Source of the DNA: Bigelowiella natans CCMP2755
Lineage: Eukaryota; Cercozoa; Chlorarachniophyceae
Assembly (NCBI GenBank): GCA_000320545.1
Contig: ADNK01003025.1
Coordinates: forward strand, 62,001 to 126,000
Direction of reading: 5' to 3'
Length of the DNA stretch: 64,000 nucleotides
Shown: positions 42,001 to 48,000 of the stretch, piece by piece
Numbering within the stretch: the stretch's first letter is position 1
How the letters are laid out: each line of letters begins with the position of its first letter
The notes under the pieces: generated by a model
Told to the model about the DNA's origin: nothing
Database searches by the model: none
The model's input: the letters and a program-made list of their open reading frames with translations, nothing else
Made by a program: the position numbers and the translations under genes

Positions 42001-45000
42001 AATGTTGTATCACTTAACGACACAATCTTCTCGAACTCCACCCTCGATGTCATCGGAACCATCACACTCCATGCGCGAAAGAATATCCATCTGATGGAGA
42101 ATGTCACCAACAATGCCGACTTCTGGGCAATCGCTGATACCGATTGCAGCGGAAGCGGTGTGTTCAAAGTTGGAAACGATACCTGGGTTGTCACCAACGA
42201 CAATCTGATGACCCTCAGAACCCATGATATCGCTCTCTACGGTCACATTGACACCGGTGTGGATACCATCAAGATGTCCGTCTGTCCTGGAATCTCCATG
42301 GATATTGGTGGTACTGGACATGGAACCGGCCAATTCCGAATTCAACAGTCTGAGCTACAGCTGCTGATCTCTAAGAATGTGTCGTTTACTAGTCCTACGA
42401 AGAACATCAGCGTATACCACACATTGCAAACCGATACAACGGATGTTGCCGGATTCTTCAAGTTCTATGCTGGAGATACCTTCAGACATGTCGAATCTAA
42501 CACATTCAAGTCCGTGCTTGCTATTGCTCCAAACACAATCGTCGCAAAAGATATTGTTGTAAACGTACACGAAGGGGATATGGACATCCAATCCGAGTTC
42601 TATACCGTAGACTCTGGAACCCATTTCTCCTCCGAGTATGCTGACATTCGCTTCCGCACGATCAGCGGAGCAATGCAAATGGAACTGACCTCGCCTTCCA
42701 CTTGGCGTGCTGCCGAGCACATCTTGGTGGAACCAGCCACCAACATATACGGAAGCGGTGCTGTACAGTTCTACAGTGACTACAACAACACAGGGTACGG
42801 AACGTTGACGTTCTCTGGAACCTCGAATCTCACTGTAAGGGTTCCAACAGTTGAGACTATCGTCTTCACAGCAGCAGATCTCGATCTTTCCTGCTTCGTG
42901 AATTCGATGAAAGCAAACGTTACAATCGAGGTTTCCAACACTCCTACCTCGACGCTAAGTGTTGGTGCGAACAATGGAGGCTTGCACTTGAGTGATGCTG
43001 AGCTTGATCGAATTAAGACTGCATCGGCACTCTCATTTGGGAGCCTTCAAACTACAAATATTTACTTCTCTGGAGTTACACATACCGATGTTCCATTGGA
43101 TGTTTTTGTGATTAGTCGCAACGCCATCCGATTCACTGGAACAACCAGTTTTGTTACAAGGGTTGGGTTACATGCACACAACGATATTGTGATCTCGGCT
43201 CCTGTTGACATCAGAAATGGGCCAGTTGATATTCAAACAGATGCTACGTGCAACAGTACCGGAACACTGTTTGTTAAATCTGCAGGTTCGCTTACAACTA
43301 ACAACAAAGAGTTGTTCTTGTCTGTGCACGACTTCGTTCTTGAGGGACCAGTATCTTCAGGAACTGCAGCGATTTACGTAACAGGGTGCAGTGGTGTTCA
43401 CATGGTCCTTGGTAATGATGGTACCGATAGTCGTGGTCAATTGAGGCTCTCTCAATCTGAGTTGAGTCAGTTGACTTCTACAAATCTAACTTTCACTACT
43501 GTCAACGCGGATATCACCGTCTTACAAACTGAAATCGCAGATACAGAGAAAATAAATGGCATTTTGACTCTTGACGCTGTTGGTACTGGAACACTGCGTT
43601 TCTTGGAAGACAGTACCTTCAAGTTTTTGCATACTTTCTCCGATAGTCACACGCATATCAACGCAAATCTTAATACTACTGAAAGTCACCTTAATATCGT
43701 GCTTCGCGAGCCTGATACTATGCTCAGGGTGAAGTCCGTAACGATGAATGTTCACAATGGACATATGAAGATTGATGCGCCTTACGCAAGCAGGAATAAG
43801 ATTAAGATCCTATCTCCAGCCACTTTGATGGCATCAGAAGATATTTTCTCTTCCGTTCCAATGTACGTTAATGGTTCTGGAGAGACTCACTTCCACAGTG
43901 ATACAGAACAAAACAACTTTGGTTCTTTAGTGTTCACAAAGACTTCTGGACTGTACCTCGAAGAAGGTGCGGACATCTCTACCAAAGGAACTCTCGTCTT
44001 TACTGCAGCAAACATGATCCTCGACTGTCCTATCGAAGCTCAAGCCGCTAATGTAACTGTCCAGACTTCCGGATACCAGAACTGGCCACTGTTGATTGGG
44101 GATAACTACACCATCCCCGGTTTCAAGCTCAGTGACCGTGAACTCGACTTCTTTAATACAACCTCAAGACTCGCGCTAGGAAGTATGCAAACAAGTTCCG
44201 TGGAACTTGGTGACGTATCCTACACAGGACTCGCGCAGCATCTTGATATTGTTGCAATCAACCAAGTTGTGTTCAACAAGAATGCGTCTTATCTACAGGC
44301 AGGAATGAGAACACAGATCATCAGCAAGGGCCACGTCGACATTCACTCGAACCTCACGATCGATAGTATCACTATCATCAAGAGTGACTTCGATTGCTCA
44401 AGGCATGGAAACGTCAACGTCACCGAGAGAGGCTCCATCGACACGCTCAACCATGACCTCAGGGTACATGCGTTCGATATGAACATTGAGGGTGAGATCC
44501 GAACTGGATCAGAAATCTTCTCTGTTCTAGTGTGTGACGGTGTCAACATCGACATCGGAAACGATGGAATGAAGACTGGAGACTTCAAGCTCTCCCAGGA
44601 TGAGCTTCGTTTCATCACGAGTACGAACATGACATTCATTACGCCTACTGCAAACATCAGCCTCTACTACACAATTCCTATTGATACTGAAAAGATCACT
44701 GGATTTGTCCGGTTGGACGCTGGCGACGCAATCACCGTACACGAGAGCTCTCAGTACAAGGCATTGATTATGCTTTCGGGACGTAAGACCGAGTTCCGTG
44801 CGGACACGCTTGTCTACGAGCGTGACATGTACATGGAGACCGGAGTAGGAGGTCGATTCGTCGTCTCCACTGTCAACCTTACGGCTACTTACGGAAGTAT
44901 TCGATTCCAAGGTGATGCGACTCGCAAGATCTATCAAACCAGTCCATCGATCTGGACCACCGGCACCGATATCGTCGTTGGTCCACCTATGGAAGTTGTT

Positions 45001-48000
45001 GGTACTAAGGAGCTATTCTTCAATAGCGACTTGCACCATCAGAACGCTGGGTTGATCTCATTCTCCCCTCTGTCGAAGATTGTTGTCACAGATCCAAATG
45101 TGGCAAGCATCAGGATGGAAGGAAGTGACTTGCACTTCCATCCAGATATGAGGGCGTTGCATGCAAATATCACTATTTATACTTCTCCTTACCCAGGGTC
45201 AGTAATGAGTTTGGGTACATTGGTGAAGGGTATGCATGTAGATGATGGTGAGCTTGATCGAATCTACACAACCGGTCAACTTACATTCGGACATCCAGGC
45301 ACCGAGAACATTTACATGAGCGGGTTCACTTACAGCGGAAATGCCCACAGTGCTCATTTTGTTGCTAGAGAGAGTATCCAAATGCAAGGCGGAGGCAACT
45401 CTTTCAGCACTCATGTGAATATGCTTGCTTGGAATAACAGCATTACGTCGAACACTTCGCTTGATGTTGATGGAACCTTGACTATGTATGCACAAGTGGA
45501 TATCGAGCTGTTCGAAAATGTGACTTCCGCTGGAATCACTAAGTTTGTCACAAACAAGAACTGTGATTCAAATGGAGTCTTAATTATTGGACCAAACGCT
45601 GTCGTTAGAACCTCGGACAACTACATGGAGATCACTGCAGAGGATATTGTCCTCTCAGGTCTCCTATCAACGGGAGTTGAGAGTCTTAAGATAGACGTAT
45701 GTGACAACACTTCATTCGTACTCGGGGGAGACAATCAGACAAATGAGCACGGAGTGGTATTAGAGAGGCTGGAACTCCAGCGCCTCACCACGAACAATTT
45801 GACCATTGAAATTCCAGATGGTTCAATTGACGTATACCACCTTGAAGCCCACGATACGCATGATGTGTCTGGATGCATCTACTTACACGTCTCTGATGGT
45901 GTCGACTTCACTTCGTTCACACAGGTAAAAGATTTGTCTGTTACCGCCCAGACCTTGGTGAAGATCCAAAAAGATGTCCTCATTACCCACAAAGATTTTG
46001 AGATTTTTGGTGACACGGACATCATCATTTCGAAGAACGTAAGCATAACTTCTCATCACGGATCTATTGTATTTAATACAAGCTCCGCCTCTACGATGGA
46101 AATGTATTCTCCATCTGTATGGAATGCATCCCACACAATCCTCGTTAATCCTCCCGTAACTATCGGTGGTGTTGAGAACTCAAGCTTCTACGCAGATACT
46201 AATGCTGATGGAACCGGAGTTATCATCTTGAGATCCAATGTAACTGTTGTTGATCCTTCTTTGGATCTCATCAGCATTCATGCAGCGGATTTCATTCTGG
46301 AGAGTTATTTAAGTGCCTATCAGGCTGATATCTTCATGGCAACATCTCCATATCCTGGATCGACGATGCTATTCGGTGCATCGACGGCTCATGGATTCCA
46401 TGTGACTGATAGTGAGGCTGATCGTATCTCAACTACTGGAACGCTCACAATTGGTGGTGAAGATACAGATATTATCGTTATCGATGGGTTAACTTTCGAT
46501 GGAGGAGTACTGTATACTCACATATCCGCTATGAAAACTCTGAAAAGTAACATCAGTTTTGTTGGTGGATATAGCTCCCTTGGTCAATCGGCAACCCTGC
46601 AAGCTATGCATGATATTAAGTCAGAGGCTGACTTGAACATCAATGGTGAGCTGGTAGTCCGTGCTGACTCTGACTGCAACGATAAGGGTGACTTCAGAAT
46701 TACAGTGAATGGTTCGGTTGAAACTGTGGACCAACATATTAATATCACTGCGCACGATATGCGTTTGAAGGGAAGACTCAGCTCTGGAACTGCTGATATT
46801 TTCATCATCATGTGCTCTGGAAGATCTGTTGACCTTGGTGGCATGGGTGGAACGCCTGGAGATATGGTCGTTCAAGAGAGCGAACTTGCTCTCTTGTTTG
46901 CGGATGATCTCATTGTAGAGACAGGCGCAGGCTTGGTAACAACCTACGATGTAACACTTGCTGATATGGCTAACGTCACAGGTCGTCTGTTGCTACTGGC
47001 CAACAGCACAGCCTTTGATGGGGTAATTACCTTAAGAAACATTGATATCTACGCCAGAACTGGTATTGCGATGGCTGGAAATATCACAATTATGGAGCCG
47101 CTCCTTTTCGATGCAGACCCTCTTTGCGATGGACATGGTGCGTTCTCCATTGGACCAAATTCCCACATCCGCAGTAGCAATAACCCAATCTACATTAAGG
47201 CCAGCGATATCGATATGGCAGGATTCCTTGATTCAGGCCATGCTCCAACCACAATTAAGAGTTGTTCTGGAGCGGATATCGATATTGGAGGCTCTGGATC
47301 CGGAAGAAATATTAAGATCGGAGCTACCGAAATGAGTTATTTCATCGCATCTGATCTTCACCTTTATGCTCTTGAGAGTAACATCACCCTCCATGAGATG
47401 GAATACAAGCATACCACTTGGGTACGCGATACCATCTATGCAAGCACCACTCATCCGGGCAGTGCTTTCATTGTGGGAAGTGGAGAATTTAAAGAGCTAA
47501 ATGTAACAGCTGCAAACGGGCTCTGGATTCAGGCAAATGTATCTACAAATCGTGGAGATATTATCCTGGAGGGTAACCAGGAAGATACGAATAAAGCAGA
47601 CATCAATATCCTTGCTGACGTCCATCTTACCGCCTGGAACGGGTCTATTTGGATGCAAAGATCGCAAGACGCAAAGATTACCATGGCAGCGCCAGCATTC
47701 TGGAAAGCTGCTGAAAATATTACCGTCTATGCTCCTTTGTTTGTCACCGGGGAATACAACTTCGATATTCATGTTGACAGTGATGTCGATGGTGTAGGTC
47801 TGATCGAGTTTACTGACTCGTCAAACCTAACCTTCACCAGCAACTTAATCACCGAATTCAACATAAATGCAGCTGATGTCGAATTTGCCAGCTGGACTGA
47901 CCTGAATAGGGCCAATCTAAACATCAAGATGTCTAAAGAGACTGAGTCTATGAATTTAGGCATGGATGATGGTGGCGGACTCACGATTACTGATGCAGAA

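Larger units (their letters stand above)
39991..46827 (+). repeat. Units 37-42: three-unit block present twice
   Basis: Unit starts are 39991, 41137, 42298 (block 1) and 43402, 44548, 45715 (block 2). The offsets are 3411, 3411 and 3417 bases. Units 37 and 40 share HMVLGNDGTD, IRFLEDSSFKWL or its equivalent, and H-T-H-I-N-A-N-L-N-T-T-E-S-H-L. Units 38 and 41 share NWPLL-GD, IDFFNTTSRLA or LDFFNTTSRLA, and an HESSQYKALIML segment. Units 39 and 42 are more distant relatives. Units here are longer (1104-1167 bases). The Cys-Asn-x-Thr site is lost in most of them (CTRTG, CSGSG, CSRHG, CDSNG), though unit 39 keeps CNSTG. Confidence 0.78.
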
